Shown here piece after piece: positions 1-10,125 of a stretch of DNA of 64,000 nt; position 1 is the first letter of the stretch; each line of letters opens with the position of its first letter. Both the position numbers and the translations under genes were made by a program. Origin of the DNA: Ciona intestinalis (Eukaryota > Chordata > Ascidiacea > Phlebobranchia > Cionidae). The notes beneath the pieces were generated by a model. That model saw only the letters and a program-made list of their open reading frames with translations. It searched no databases and was not told the DNA's origin. The stretch lies in assembly GCF_000224145.3 (NCBI RefSeq), contig NC_020166.2, forward strand, positions 3,155,561 to 3,219,560, read 5' to 3'.

Positions 1-2
1 AG

Positions 3-863
3 AGCATCTCCGGAATGAATATTTCACGAGAATATGCTGCTACCGCAAAACAAAATCCAGATCGAAATGCAGAGGTGGACAAAAAGAACAATAAAGATGT
101 GGGAAAAGAAATCAAGTATGGAGAATCCACTGAAAAGGTCGGAGAGTCGGAAAATTTGAAACAAATGGATGAAAAGGATATTGGGTCAAAAACCGATAAG
201 AATATAAACAAGAAAAAGGGTAAAAAACGAACCAGTAGTGACAGTAGGTCTGTTGGGCGGGAAAACCAAGCTTTTATTAATTCGGAGAAAACTGGTGAAC
301 CGGAGATACCTAAGTTGGAAAAGATCGATGAATCGTCCTCTCATAGTTCATATGTCGGGTTATCGTCTGAGAGAAGCCGAGAAAAGTCGGCAGTTTCTCC
401 AAGACGTACAGCTGACAAAGAAGGACGTAGGTCGAAATCGTATTCTGCCAGCGATTCTCCACGAACTGAAAGACGGAGACCAAGGGAAGATAAAAGTCAC
501 CGCAGAAGCGAGGGGGTTCAACGGAATGCGGAAAAAGGTCCTGATCTTCCGGAGAAGAGCAGTCGGCACGAGTCTAGGAATCGGGACCGAAGACGTGAAC
601 GTTATCATACAGGCGACCGTTACCGATCCAAGAAAAGGACTCGGTCCGAATCCTCTCGGCCAGAAACGGAATACCGCGGTGACAAACGGAATTCGCGATC
701 AGATAAAACAGAGAAAAGTGACAGCAGAGAACGGCAGAAATCTAACAGAAAATCGACTTCGCGCAACGAAAGAAGCTCACGGACTTCTAACAGCAGTAGA
801 AAAAGTAAAAGTTCAAAAAGAGAACACGATTATGGCGCCGGTGTAGTAGTTGAATATGTTTAA
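3..863 (+). CDS. Arg/Ser-rich (RS) protein, C-terminal part
   Basis: Open frame from the window edge to TAA at 861-863. The ATG at 15 is in frame, but the frame is open to base 3, so this is probably the last exon of a longer gene. About 285 residues are visible: a Lys/Glu/Asp-rich first 100, then an RS-type tail with many RS, SR, RRR, SPR and SER dipeptides, ending in a non-RS tip (HDYGAGVVVEYV). RS domains are typical of splicing factors and nuclear-speckle proteins; no RNA-binding or kinase domain lies in the visible part, so the family stays open. A second open frame over 238-846 is a by-product of the Arg/Ser codon bias. Confidence 0.65.
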   Translation, partial: SISGMNISREYAATAKQNPDRNAEVDKKNNKDVGKEIKYGESTEKVGESENLKQMDEKDIGSKTDKNINKKKGKKRTSSDSRSVGRENQAFINSEKTGEPEIPKLEKIDESSSHSSYVGLSSERSREKSAVSPRRTADKEGRRSKSYSASDSPRTERRRPREDKSHRRSEGVQRNAEKGPDLPEKSSRHESRNRDRRRERYHTGDRYRSKKRTRSESSRPETEYRGDKRNSRSDKTEKSDSRERQKSNRKSTSRNERSSRTSNSSRKSKSSKREHDYGAGVVVEYV

Positions 864-1013
864 CAAAGGGCTATTGCTCTGCACACTTAATCCTGCTTAG
901 GTAATATATTATACTTTTGTGCTATAATCTGAAATGGAAAGAATGTATTCTTCGGCCATTGTCAGCCCACTAGTTAGTTTTCATATTTACAATAAATTGT
1001 GCATACATTTACG
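864..1013 (+). terminator. 3' UTR and polyadenylation signal of the RS gene
   Basis: A canonical AATAAA lies at 991-996, 128 bases after the stop codon. This suggests a short 3' UTR with cleavage shortly downstream. Confidence 0.55.
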
Positions 1014-1048
1014 AATGCCTATTCGTACAGAAGCCATGAATAGGCATT
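1014..1048. repeat. Perfect inverted repeat (11-bp arms, 13-base loop)
   Basis: AATGCCTATTC at 1014-1024 is the exact reverse complement of GAATAGGCATT at 1038-1048. It lies just after the polyadenylation signal of the RS gene. Function unknown. Confidence 0.8.
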
Positions 1049-1128
1049 GCACGGTAATCAAATAGTAAGCAAAAATTCAACTGTATTTCAAAAAATAATT
1101 AACTATTTAATAATCTGTTTTTTTTTAA

Positions 1129-1157
1129 ATGGGCAGACTGGTTATTAGTCTGCCCAT
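1129..1157. repeat. Perfect inverted repeat (10-bp arms, 9-base loop)
   Basis: ATGGGCAGAC at 1129-1138 pairs exactly with GTCTGCCCAT at 1148-1157, directly after a run of T. It is the second hairpin within 150 bases downstream of the RS gene. Confidence 0.8.
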
Positions 1158-2973
1158 TATATATATACTGATCACTGCGGATAATTTGTGTGCTAAATCT
1201 TTAGGCCAGATTTTAGGACGACTTCACTGCCCGCGGAATGTGTTCCGTCTTTTCCCCGTAGTAGCAATATTTCCTGTTGCTGCAGACGCTATATCAACGG
1301 CAAATGCAATCGATTGCGGTTAGGAACAGGTCACGTTGTGTACAAACAAGCGTGCGTTTTTTGGCAGTGGTATTATATATACGGTGTTGGCTGATTGTCG
1401 GTACAGGTAGCCTGTATTCTTTTATTTGCGCTGTTGCGCGGTGTTGATAAATTTGTTATGTAAGTAATTGGACAGTGAAAGGGACGCTTAATCATACACA
1501 TTATTACCGTATATATATCGCAGAAATAACACAGGCGGCGTGGCGAAAGACCTGTTGACCAAACTTATTTAACAAAAAAACAAGTTGTCAAACAGAAAAA
1601 AGGCAAATTGTTTGTAATTGCAGAACAAGATAGGACCAGTTTACTTGGCTTTTGTCTTTCGGTACGTTATTGTTTGACAATAAACAGTGACGCGTACGCT
1701 ATGCTTTGTTCGTCGTCCCATTGATGAAATTTTCATGGGTGATTGGAAATGTGTGCAGCTTTGGTGTGTCTTGGTGCTGTAATCCTACTTTTGTGCTTAT
1801 AGTGTACTATGTAGGCGATGAAGTACCCAAGGCACCAGTTTCCAACTGACTTATTAACTGGGTCATTTAGAGTAGGGTTCCTTAAAAGTTAGTACTAGTA
1901 GTAAAGTATTTCAGGTAATTTTGGTAACTCACCATGCAGCATGTGAGTTTAGTATATCTAATAAAATGTATCTTTTTTGTAGTTTCTTTTAAAAGTTGAG
2001 CTATTAAAGTATTTTTAAACGATAAAATCTATTAGCCTACTACTTTGAAATGTATTACTATGCAATAACATAAACTTGTTTGACTACCGGTAATAAATTT
2101 AAAAAAATGAAAAAAATAATGTAATCTTGTATTAATATTAGTCTGTTTTAAAAGCTGTCAATTGTTTTTATTTTGTTATCTTATTTAAAAAATGATTTTA
2201 GGTTTAACTTTTGTTTGTAAATATAAATATATTGATAAACATTTTTTATGAAATTTATGAAGATTTTAAAAGTTTGACACATAATAAGAATAATTTAATT
2301 AACTGAAAATTTCAAACAAAGAAATTACCCATTAGTCTCGCATTTCTTTTGACAATTATTTGTAGATCTATAGCCAAGTATTAAACAATGAAAGCACGTC
2401 TCGTTTACCCCAGTCATTTGCAGTGGGCCATGGAGTATTTGTTATATTGAAAAGCTGGGCAACTTTTTGTTACTGAAATTATTAATTGTATTCCATGTAA
2501 TTTAGAATGTTATGTGATCTGTGCAGGAAACAGATCCTGTTTTTCCACTTCAAGGACATTGTAGTCTTGAATAATTGTTGTTGGTAGGGTAGCTTTGTAA
2601 TGGGTATGGGAAAGCTTAAGAAATAATACCGGAATCAAACTGCAAAAATGACAAAGCAAAACAAGTCAGTTAAAGTTTATTTTTCAATTTATTTTGATAA
2701 GTATTTATTTCTAAAAAATATCCAAATTTATAGTTTGTGTGTGCTATTACTATGTGTTAATATTAAAAATTTTTTGTTTATATTTTGGTTTGTCAATTTT
2801 TTTGTTTATATTTTGGTTTGTCAATTTTTTTGTTCATATTTTGGTTTGTCAATTAAGTAAGTTAAATTAATTAGCCTACCTCAGCAATTTAGGACATGCT
2901 TTTATCTTCATACACCTGGCCCTAACATGCCAACATCTGGTAATCAAACAAAATAATTAAATATTTTTAACAG
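1158..2973. other. Intergenic region / 5' region of the cyclase-LIM gene
   Basis: I see no convincing coding exon here. It is AT-rich apart from a less AT-rich stretch at about 1200-1780. The cyclase-LIM reading frame is open to the acceptor at 2973, so an upstream coding or non-coding exon could lie here; no candidate stood out. A short tandem repeat occupies 2768-2853. Confidence 0.5.
2768..2853. repeat. 29-bp tandem repeat, three copies
   Basis: The unit TTTTTTGTTTATATTTTGGT plus TTGTCAA is repeated three times, with one substitution (GTTCATA) in the last copy. Confidence 0.8.
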
Positions 2974-3004
2974 TTCTCCCAACGGAATCGTCAACGGGAA
3001 AATA

Positions 3005-6000
3005 ATGAATAATAAGCCTATGACAGGACAGTCACCAAGGTCGCATCTACCACCAGAAACAAGGGTACATAAAATCTGACCTACCGTAATTTACTTGATT
3101 GTCCTCTCCCATGGGGCTGTGTGGGAATTCCCAATCAAATTAAATTGCATTGTAATATCGTAATACGTTTTGTGCATCTGTTGAAGTAATGGTTTACTAT
3201 GTAGCCTTACAGAATTTAAACAACACTATACGTTTTTTCCAGTTTACTATAAAAAAGAAAAGTTACTTAAATATTTAGAAAGGCATACACATCTGTTTTT
3301 TTTGTGTATTTATATTTTTAAAATTATTGCATGAATTGTTCAATTACAAATTATGACTTCCACATTCATCTGGAAAAGTTGAAAAAAATTTTCAGGTTTT
3401 TTTATAGATGTTTTACATAAATTTTGTGGGTTACACATTTAAACGTCCTAATGCTTTTCCTATAACCAGTCACAGTGCCAAACTAACTCTACAGATTTAA
3501 CCAACACTGTTCCCAAAAATGGAATATTCTGGCAAAAGAGTTCTGACATGACTTGAAAGTCCATATCTGTGTATTTAAAACTATATTTTTAAAAGGAAAT
3601 AATTTTCCTAGGATACTAAATTTTTTACATATTTTTAATGTGAATTAATTTTCTTCTTTAGATTGTATCTTCTCCGCTTATATCCAAGGGGAGAGGTCCA
3701 AGTGGAGTTGTGACGATCATTTCATTGCGTGTGCAAGGCATGGAAGAACTCTGGCACAAATGCACTGAGGAAGCAATCGCAAGGTAGAATAATGGATGAC
3801 CCAATTAAACCAGTACACTTGTATGCACATATTGAACTGCATTAAAATTGTCTTTAATTAATACTGAATGCAAAGTTACATCATTAATGCGTAACATTAA
3901 AAAGGGTATATATATATATAATATTAATATAATATGCAAAATATTATATAGGACTATATAAAATACTATAGTCGTATAGTATTATTAACTTACTTTATAT
4001 ACAAACATGTTTTTAACCTTAATACTTTTCCTTGTATCTTCGAATACAGTAGCCACGTGTAAATTAATTACAATAATAAAAAGAAGGGATTAGCAACTAA
4101 ATAACAGTCTTTAAAACACACCATGGGTAAAAATATAAAAACCTGTGATTGGTCAACCATGTCATACAGTCTAAAACTCTAAATAAACTTTCGCTGAGTT
4201 GTATACAATTAATTAAATTAAGTTGAATTTTACGTAATTCAATTTTTTAAAACTCACACTTAAATAATCTATGTAATCTACTATGTTCTTGAATTTTGAG
4301 GATCTATAGTTGTAGTATATATGATAGCTGATAGGGTGGGATAAGATGGGACACCTTTACCACATAATATCTAAGTATCTTGTTTGTTTTTTAAACAACT
4401 AACATTGGTCTGTGCAAGTCTTGAGAATACGGTTTTATAATTCTTTGAATTTTCTTTGTACTACCAAATGTGACGAGAAATTAGAATAAAAAGGTGTCCC
4501 ATCTTCTCCCACTCTATTAAACCTCAACTATTATATATAGAATATTTAAAATGGCATTTTCCTCAAACTTTATTATTAAACATCATACATAAAAGATTGA
4601 AAATGATATTATGTATATATATATTTATATATTTTTTTTATAAAATCTCCACTTTGTTGCAGCATGTTGTCAGAATACAGACAAGTGGTAACAAGGTGTT
4701 GTAAAGATTTTCACGGATTTGAGGTTTCATCTCATGAAGACCAGTTCTTGATCGTGTTTCAAAACCCGTGGGATGCCATCAACTGGTACGGCTGATAATA
4801 ATAATAACTTTTATTTGTCTCTTCGATTTTGGTAGTAAAGATTTGAAATTATTTTTAACCAAAATATATTGACAGAATAAATTTCAGACTTATACAACAA
4901 TTATTTACATTCATTCATTCATTCATTCATTCATTTATTCATTCATTTATTCATTCATTTATTCATTCATTTATTCATTTATTCATTCATTGATTTATTC
5001 ATTCATTCATTCATTCATTTATTTATTCATTCATTTATTTATTCATTCATTTATTCATTCATTCATTCATTCATTCATTCATTTATTCATTCATTCATTC
5101 ATTCATTCATTCTGTGTGAATGAACTGTAACAAATGTAACCTTTTTACTCTCGCTTAGCGGGAAAACGACAGTCGTAACACCACGTGTGTTCTGTTTCCC
5201 ACACCTCGTGCCCTAACGAGNNNNNNNNNNNNNNNNNNNNNNNNNNNNNNNNNNNNNNNNNNNNNNNNNNNNNNNNNNNNNNNNNNNNNNNNNNNNNNNN
5301 NNNNNNNNNNNNNNNNNNNNNNNNNNNNNNNNNNNNNNNNNNNNNNNNNNNNNNNNNNNNNNNNNNNNNNNNNNNNNNNNNNNNNNNNNNNNNNNNNNNN
5401 NNNNNNNNNNNNNNNNNNNNNNNNNNNNNNNNNNNNNNNNNNNNNNNNNNNNNNNNNNNNNNNNNNNNNNNNNNNNNNNNNNNNNNNNNNNNNNNNNNNN
5501 NNNNNNNNNNNNNNNNNNNNNNNNNNNNNNNNNNNNNNNNNNNNNNNNNNNNNNNNNNNNNNNNNNNNNNNNNNNNNNNNNNNNNNNNNNNNNNNNNNNN
5601 NNNNNNNNNNNNNNNNNNNNNNNNNNNNNNNNNNNNNNNNNNNNNNNNNNNNNNNNNNNNNNNNNNNNNNNNNNNNNNNNNNNNNNNNNNNNNNNNNNNN
5701 NNNNNNNNNNNNNNNNNNNNCTAAGGATCCCAATTACCCACAAAGTAACATACTTGGTAACTCGTAAGCTGGCGCGAGGTGCACACCCGTGTTATAACGA
5801 CTGTCGTTTTCCGGCCACGCGAGGATAAAGTAAGTTACACTCATTCACTCATTCACTCGTTTTTCTTCCAGCTGCCTGACCATTCAAAGCGCGCTGGTTC
5901 AAATCTCGTGGTCGAATGAAGTAACAACATGTCAGTACTTTTTCCGACTTGAAGACACTCGTGGTATAGCTGGTAAAACTTTGTTATTCCATGGGCCTCG

Positions 6001-9000
6001 TGTACAAGTTGGCGTTTCAAGGTAACTGCGTAAAATCGCCATTCATCAGCAATATAGCGTATTGTTGTTCTTATGTATTACACAGATATATTTCGAGCTC
6101 AAGTTATCGGCCATACGTAAAAAATAAATAAGAAAAATAAAGTAGTTACCCTCAAAGTAACATACATGGTAATTCGAGGTATTTAAAACAAAACAAACGT
6201 GTTATAACGACTGTCGTTGCCCCGCCACACGAGGATAATAAGTTTTACATTTATTTAACGAAAATATAGTACACGGAAAATTAGACAGTTTTTAAAACAA
6301 ACACTCGTATTTGTGTGTAAGCATCTGTATATAATTGAATTATGTTGAAATAAAGTTATTAATATAGTACTGTGGGGTAAGATGGTTCACTTTTAGATTA
6401 ACATATAATATCCAAATATTCCGATCGTGTTTTAATTTAAACAATTAAAAACGGTCTATGTAAGTCGTCAGTACACGGCTTTATATTTCTTTAAATATTC
6501 TGGAAAAATAGAATGAAAAGGTGTCCCATCTCCCCCCACCCCACTATATCCTGATATAATGTTCCGTTCTAAAGTAGGGACTAGAATTGTTAAAATTAAT
6601 GCGATTTCCAGCGCTCTATATACACTTAATATTAACACTTCTATGTTCTATCCACCTTTAAGGGGAAAAGTGCGATCCGAATACGAATATGCAACAGGCA
6701 GCACGAGGTACAGCGGCAGTGAACTAGACATCGCTGTCGGTATCGCCCGCATTGCAAAAGGTGCATTTTAAGACATTGTTAAATTAGCTACTTTGGTTAA
6801 ACCCTTTTTCTGTGCAGCCTTTTTCAACCTGACCTATATAGTATTTATCATGGCTTTTTATATTTTATGATTTATAATCTTTATAATTTCGAGCCCCAAG
6901 CATGCTATAACCGTAATAATTTAAATTGGTTTGGCAAAAGTGGCGAAAAAGAATCTCTAAAAAATATAACAAAATATACCCATTTTGTTTGTTAATATTT
7001 CGGAAACAAATTTTTGGGTCGTCTAATTTTGCTGAATGGTTTATAATGATTATCTTTATACTGCAGTAGGATTGTAGCTATACGATTTTCACGTTATACC
7101 AAGTGGCCACTTATGGGTTGTCTAAATTTCCAATACAAAAAAAAAACACTTACAAAGTTCCATACGTGATAACTCGTGCAGAAGGTGTATGAAACAGAAC
7201 ACCCGTGTTATAACGGCTATCCTTTACCGCCGCGTGAGAATAAATTAAGTTAAATTCATTCGTTTTTGGTATTTAGGTGGCCAGGTACTTGTAAATACAA
7301 CAGCGTGGACTGAGGTACAACGCCCCCAGCTAACCCCTTGTGTGCACAATGATACGGGAAGACATAAAGTCGAAGCCAGTGATAAAAGGCTTCGTTTAAT
7401 TGAGGTTAGTCACCTTAACACCTACCTGTCTACCCCGTGGCACGGTCGTTAATTGTTATTCTAAGTGACAAGATAACATTCGCCGACGTTTTGTGCCGTT
7501 GTTGCTGACTGTTGTGCAGTGTCGTGTATTAAACAATTCATAACTTTGGTGGCTCGTGAGCTTGTGAGTTCTGCAACCCAGAGTTTACGGGTCTGGGCTC
7601 GGTGCTGCTACAATTATGGGCGTATGTGTCTTTGGGCAAGACACCTATAACAGCAGTTTCTTCAACCCCGTGGTCCGTTATGAGTTGTCTAAAATAATGA
7701 ACCATAGATAACAAAAAAAATATTAAAAAATCCTTGAAACCATATTTACCCACATATAGTTATATAATTGGTAACTCGTAAGCGGGCACGAAGTTTATAA
7801 AACAGAACACCCGTGTTAGAACGACTGCAGTTGCCCCGTCATGCGAGGTTAAATAAATGCGTTATTCCATCCAGCTTGATTTATTGCAAGTTTTAATTGT
7901 TTTTTCTTTCAGTTGTTACCTGCTGCACTCGCTGAAAGATCAAAGCACTTCGGTACGTCATGTAGTAATTGCGGAGATCGTATACGACCCGACCAAGGAT
8001 ATATTAAAGTAAGTTGAAGAGATTAATCTTCTGATGGAATCAAGGGTCCTTATATGTAAAGGCAAATATTGATTTTTTAAATCTGTAAATCAAGATATTT
8101 GCCTTTTTCGTAGTTACGCTAAAACACATGTAATTTTGTGGGTAATGATTTTTTTGTCTTCATTATGGCTGATTTGGACAACCCATTAGTGGCCAATAGG
8201 TTAAAGCAATTGCGGTTAAGTGTCTTGCCCTAGGACACATACGCCCACAATGGTAACAGCGAGTAACTGCTAAGTTAAAAGGCGGGCGCGCCATCGCCAG
8301 AATTACCAGCAAATCCGACGCTATTTTTTATTTAAGTTTGCTTATCTTACAATTGATTGAAATCTATAGTAGGATGGGGGAAGATGGGACAACTTTGGCG
8401 TATAATATCCAAATATCCTGATCGTGTTTTAAACAATTAACAACGGTCTATGGAAGTCCTGAGCATATAGTTATATAATTCTTTGAAAGATCCTTTTTTA
8501 CTACCACATTGGACGAGAAAATAGAGTTAAAACGTGTCCCAACTTCCCCTACCCTACTATATATAATGCATTTCTTGTGCAGGCTTTAGGGAGACATTGG
8601 CATTTGAAGCATTTTCGGTAAGTGCACATAATGTAAATCCTAATCGGGTTTATCTTTTGACTTGTGTTATTACGACAGATGCTACCACTGCAACGTACCG
8701 CTTATGGACTCATATATTGTGAAAGACGGAATGCCGTATTGTCTGGGTACGTGTCAATCTAGCTTTACATATAGTACTGTGGGGTAAAATGGATACCATT
8801 AGTACGTAACATTCATATTCGGCCTATTGTGTTTTAAGCAATTACCAACCATATTTAGTCGGGAGCATACGGTTATATATAGTAGGAAGGGGGAAGATGG
8901 GACACCTCTTAATTCTATTTTCTCGTCCTATTTGGTAGTAAACAAAGAAAAATCAAAAAAATATAAAACCGTATCCTTACGACTCCCATAGACCGTTGTT

Positions 9001-10125
9001 GATTGTTTAAAACACGATCAGGATATTTCGATTTTATGTGCTAAAGGTGTCCCATCTTCCCCACCCTACTATATTTCTTCAAATGTTTCTAATTTATAAA
9101 AGAGGATGTAAACACGCAACATATTATACAACATATATCTTAACCTACTGTATAACACTTAACCTCTTCATGACATGCTGATACCACCTTATACAAGGCA
9201 TAATATATTTCCCCACAAATAATCTTAAAAACGTTGGGTTGACCATAATAAATTCTCCCCAAGCGGACAAAACGTTACTTTTTGGTAATTTTTTGACAAC
9301 TTTAATTTCAGAAGATCAATTCCTAAACAAAAGATGTGGTTTTAGCTTATTCTTACATATGCTCATAGTTTTACTCGTATATTAAATAACGCAGACGACT
9401 TCTTCACATTACATGCGCGTACATGCCACGGGTGTGATACTATTATAACTGGCTCGTATATTGAAGCTATGTCAAACTATTGGCATCCTGATTGTTTCGT
9501 GTGTCAGGTATGTATATTAGCCATTATTATTGTGATATTATAATCATATCTTTATATGTAAAACTATTCAACATGGTTGTATTATAATAATCGTCATAAT
9601 ATACAGGAGGGTAGGGGAAGACTAGCATATTTAGCTCTTTATATCCAAATATCCTGATTGTGTTTTAAACAATTAACAACACTATTCCATTCTATTTCCT
9701 CGTTCCATCTGGTAGTAAACAAAGATCATTCAAAGCATTATAAAACCATATCCTCACGACTCCCATAGACAGTTGTTAATTTTATTAAAACACGATCAGG
9801 GTATTTGGATGTCATGTGCTAAAGGTGTCCCATCCTCGACCCCCCCTCCCTACTGTATCTTTGTTGCTTAACTCTTAATGTCTTATTAGAAATGTCGACG
9901 CCCCCCGGAGGGAAACGAAAATATCTACGAGTTGAACGCTCTGCCATTTTGTTTAAAGGTGTGTAGGTTTGTCTCTATTTTGTTTGCATCTTGTATTGTA
10001 AATTTTTGTGTTTTTAGTGTTACCACGAAGTGGCATCATCAGTGAACAACGGTCGAAGCAAGTCGCAAAACAAAGTCTTACGAAGCACCGAGATCACGAA
10101 ACACCACACAGTGGTCAAATCCTAA
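3005..10125 (+). CDS. Cyclase homology domain - double LIM domain fusion protein
   Basis: Exons 2974(ATG 3005)-3064, 3662-3783, 4663-4785, 5872-6021, 6663-6760, 7277-7404, 7913-8008, 8583-8617, 8679-8746, 9395-9507, 9890-9958, 10018-10125; all GT-AG, all phases agree, 389 residues. Residues ~33-215 read like a class III nucleotidyl cyclase domain, closest to the fungal/protist adenylate cyclase pattern as I remember it: VVTIISL, FHGFEV..HEDQFLIVF, CCLTIQSAL..SW, LLFHGPRVQVGV, GIARIAKGGQVLVN. The first metal Asp position appears to hold Arg43; Asp87 is kept at the second; the catalytic Asn appears replaced. It is probably a non-catalytic pseudo-cyclase (inference). LIM1 is 244-~297 (CSNC...HWHLKHFRCYHC...YCLD), LIM2 304-~358 (CHGC...HPDCFVCQKC...FCLKC): zinc-binding protein-interaction modules. 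The ATG is uncertain because the frame is open upstream to the acceptor at 2973. Introns are crowded with SINE/MITE copies; a gap lies in intron 3. Confidence 0.82.
4331..4518 (+). mobile_element. ~190-bp MITE copy
   Basis: Ends ATAGGGTGGGATAAGATGGG and GTGTCCCATCTTCTCCCACT are inverted repeats; core TTTTTTAAACAACTAACA. Confidence 0.82.
4909..5111. repeat. (ATTC)n microsatellite
   Basis: About 200 bases of ATTC/ATTT tetranucleotides. The same tetranucleotide ends SINE copies here, so this is probably an expanded SINE tail. Confidence 0.9.
5141..5220 (-). mobile_element. SINE tail fragment, cut by the gap
   Basis: Reverse complement of the SINE 3' block (CACCCGTGTTATAACGACTG, CGTTTTCC, CGCGAG). 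Confidence 0.75.
5221..5720. other. Assembly gap, 500 N
   Basis: Run of exactly 500 Ns in intron 3 of the cyclase-LIM gene, flanked by SINE copies in opposite orientation. The cyclase domain reads continuously across it, so no coding exon is obviously missing. Confidence 0.95.
5731..5858 (+). mobile_element. SINE tail
   Basis: Contains ACCCACAAAGTAACATAC, GGTAACTCGTAAGCTGGCGC, GTTATAACGACTGTCG and ends in a (TCATTCAC) run, 13 bases before the exon at 5872. Confidence 0.85.
6145..6256 (+). mobile_element. SINE tail
   Basis: CAAAGTAACATACATGGTAA, GTTATAACGACTGTCGTTGC and an ATTTATTT tail. Confidence 0.75.
6363..6548 (+). mobile_element. ~190-bp MITE copy
   Basis: TATAGTACTGTGGGGTAAGA start, GTGTCCCATCTCCCCCCACC end. 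Confidence 0.82.
7095..7264 (+). mobile_element. SINE, middle and tail
   Basis: From TGGCCACTTATGGGTTGTCT to the CGTGTTATAACGGCTATC block and a TTCATTCG tail ending 12 bases before the exon at 7277. Confidence 0.75.
7548..7865 (+). mobile_element. SINE, near full length
   Basis: Degenerate head with GGCTCGGTGCTGCTACAATT, GGGCGTATGTGTCTTTGGGC, GGTAACTCGTAAGCGGGC and the GTTAGAACGACTGCAG tail block. It ends 47 bases before the exon at 7913. Confidence 0.75.
8150..8300 (-). mobile_element. SINE, central part
   Basis: Reverse-strand motifs GGACAACCCATTAGTGGCCA, AAGTGTCTTGCCC and ACACATACGCCCACAATGGT. Confidence 0.75.
8365..8561 (+). mobile_element. ~190-bp MITE copy
   Basis: TATAGTAGGATGGGGGAAGA to CCCCTACCCTACTATA; ends 21 bases before the LIM1 exon at 8583. 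Confidence 0.88.
8770..9100 (+). mobile_element. MITE copy split by a nested MITE
   Basis: Left part 8770-8877 (TATAGTACTGTGGGGTAAAA...CATACGGTTATA); it resumes at 9073 with TTTCTTCAAATGTTTC, the expected next block. The right terminus is lost. Confidence 0.7.
8878..9072 (-). mobile_element. ~190-bp MITE copy nested in another
   Basis: TAGTAGGAAGGGGGAAGATG to CTTCCCCACCCTACTATA; the interior (CCGTATCCTTACGACTCCCA) is in the opposite orientation to most copies. TA or TATA is shared at both ends. Confidence 0.85.
9604..9857. mobile_element. Composite (fold-back) MITE
   Basis: The first ~75 bases are in + interior orientation (TATCCTGATTGTGTTTTAAA), then from about 9680 a nearly complete copy follows in the opposite orientation (CATTCTATTTCCTCGTTCC...AGGTGTCCCATCC). 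Ends 32 bases before the exon at 9890. Confidence 0.72.

Noticed and set aside
238..846. 202-codon open frame overlapping the RS gene in another frame
   Set aside because: Shadow of Arg/Ser/Lys-rich codons; no domain, and the RS frame is longer and ends at a plausible 3' UTR.
1723..1850. Short frame starting MKFSWVIGNVC
   Set aside because: About 42 codons, no donor or family support.
2526..2570. Possible upstream exon of the cyclase-LIM gene after GTGCAG
   Set aside because: No suitable donor in frame and no domain continuity; cannot be supported.
4909..5111. Regular repeat array considered as CRISPR-like
   Set aside because: Simple ATTC/ATTT microsatellite with no spacers, in a eukaryotic intron.
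5155..5743. Open frames across the N run
   Set aside because: Artefact of the gap.
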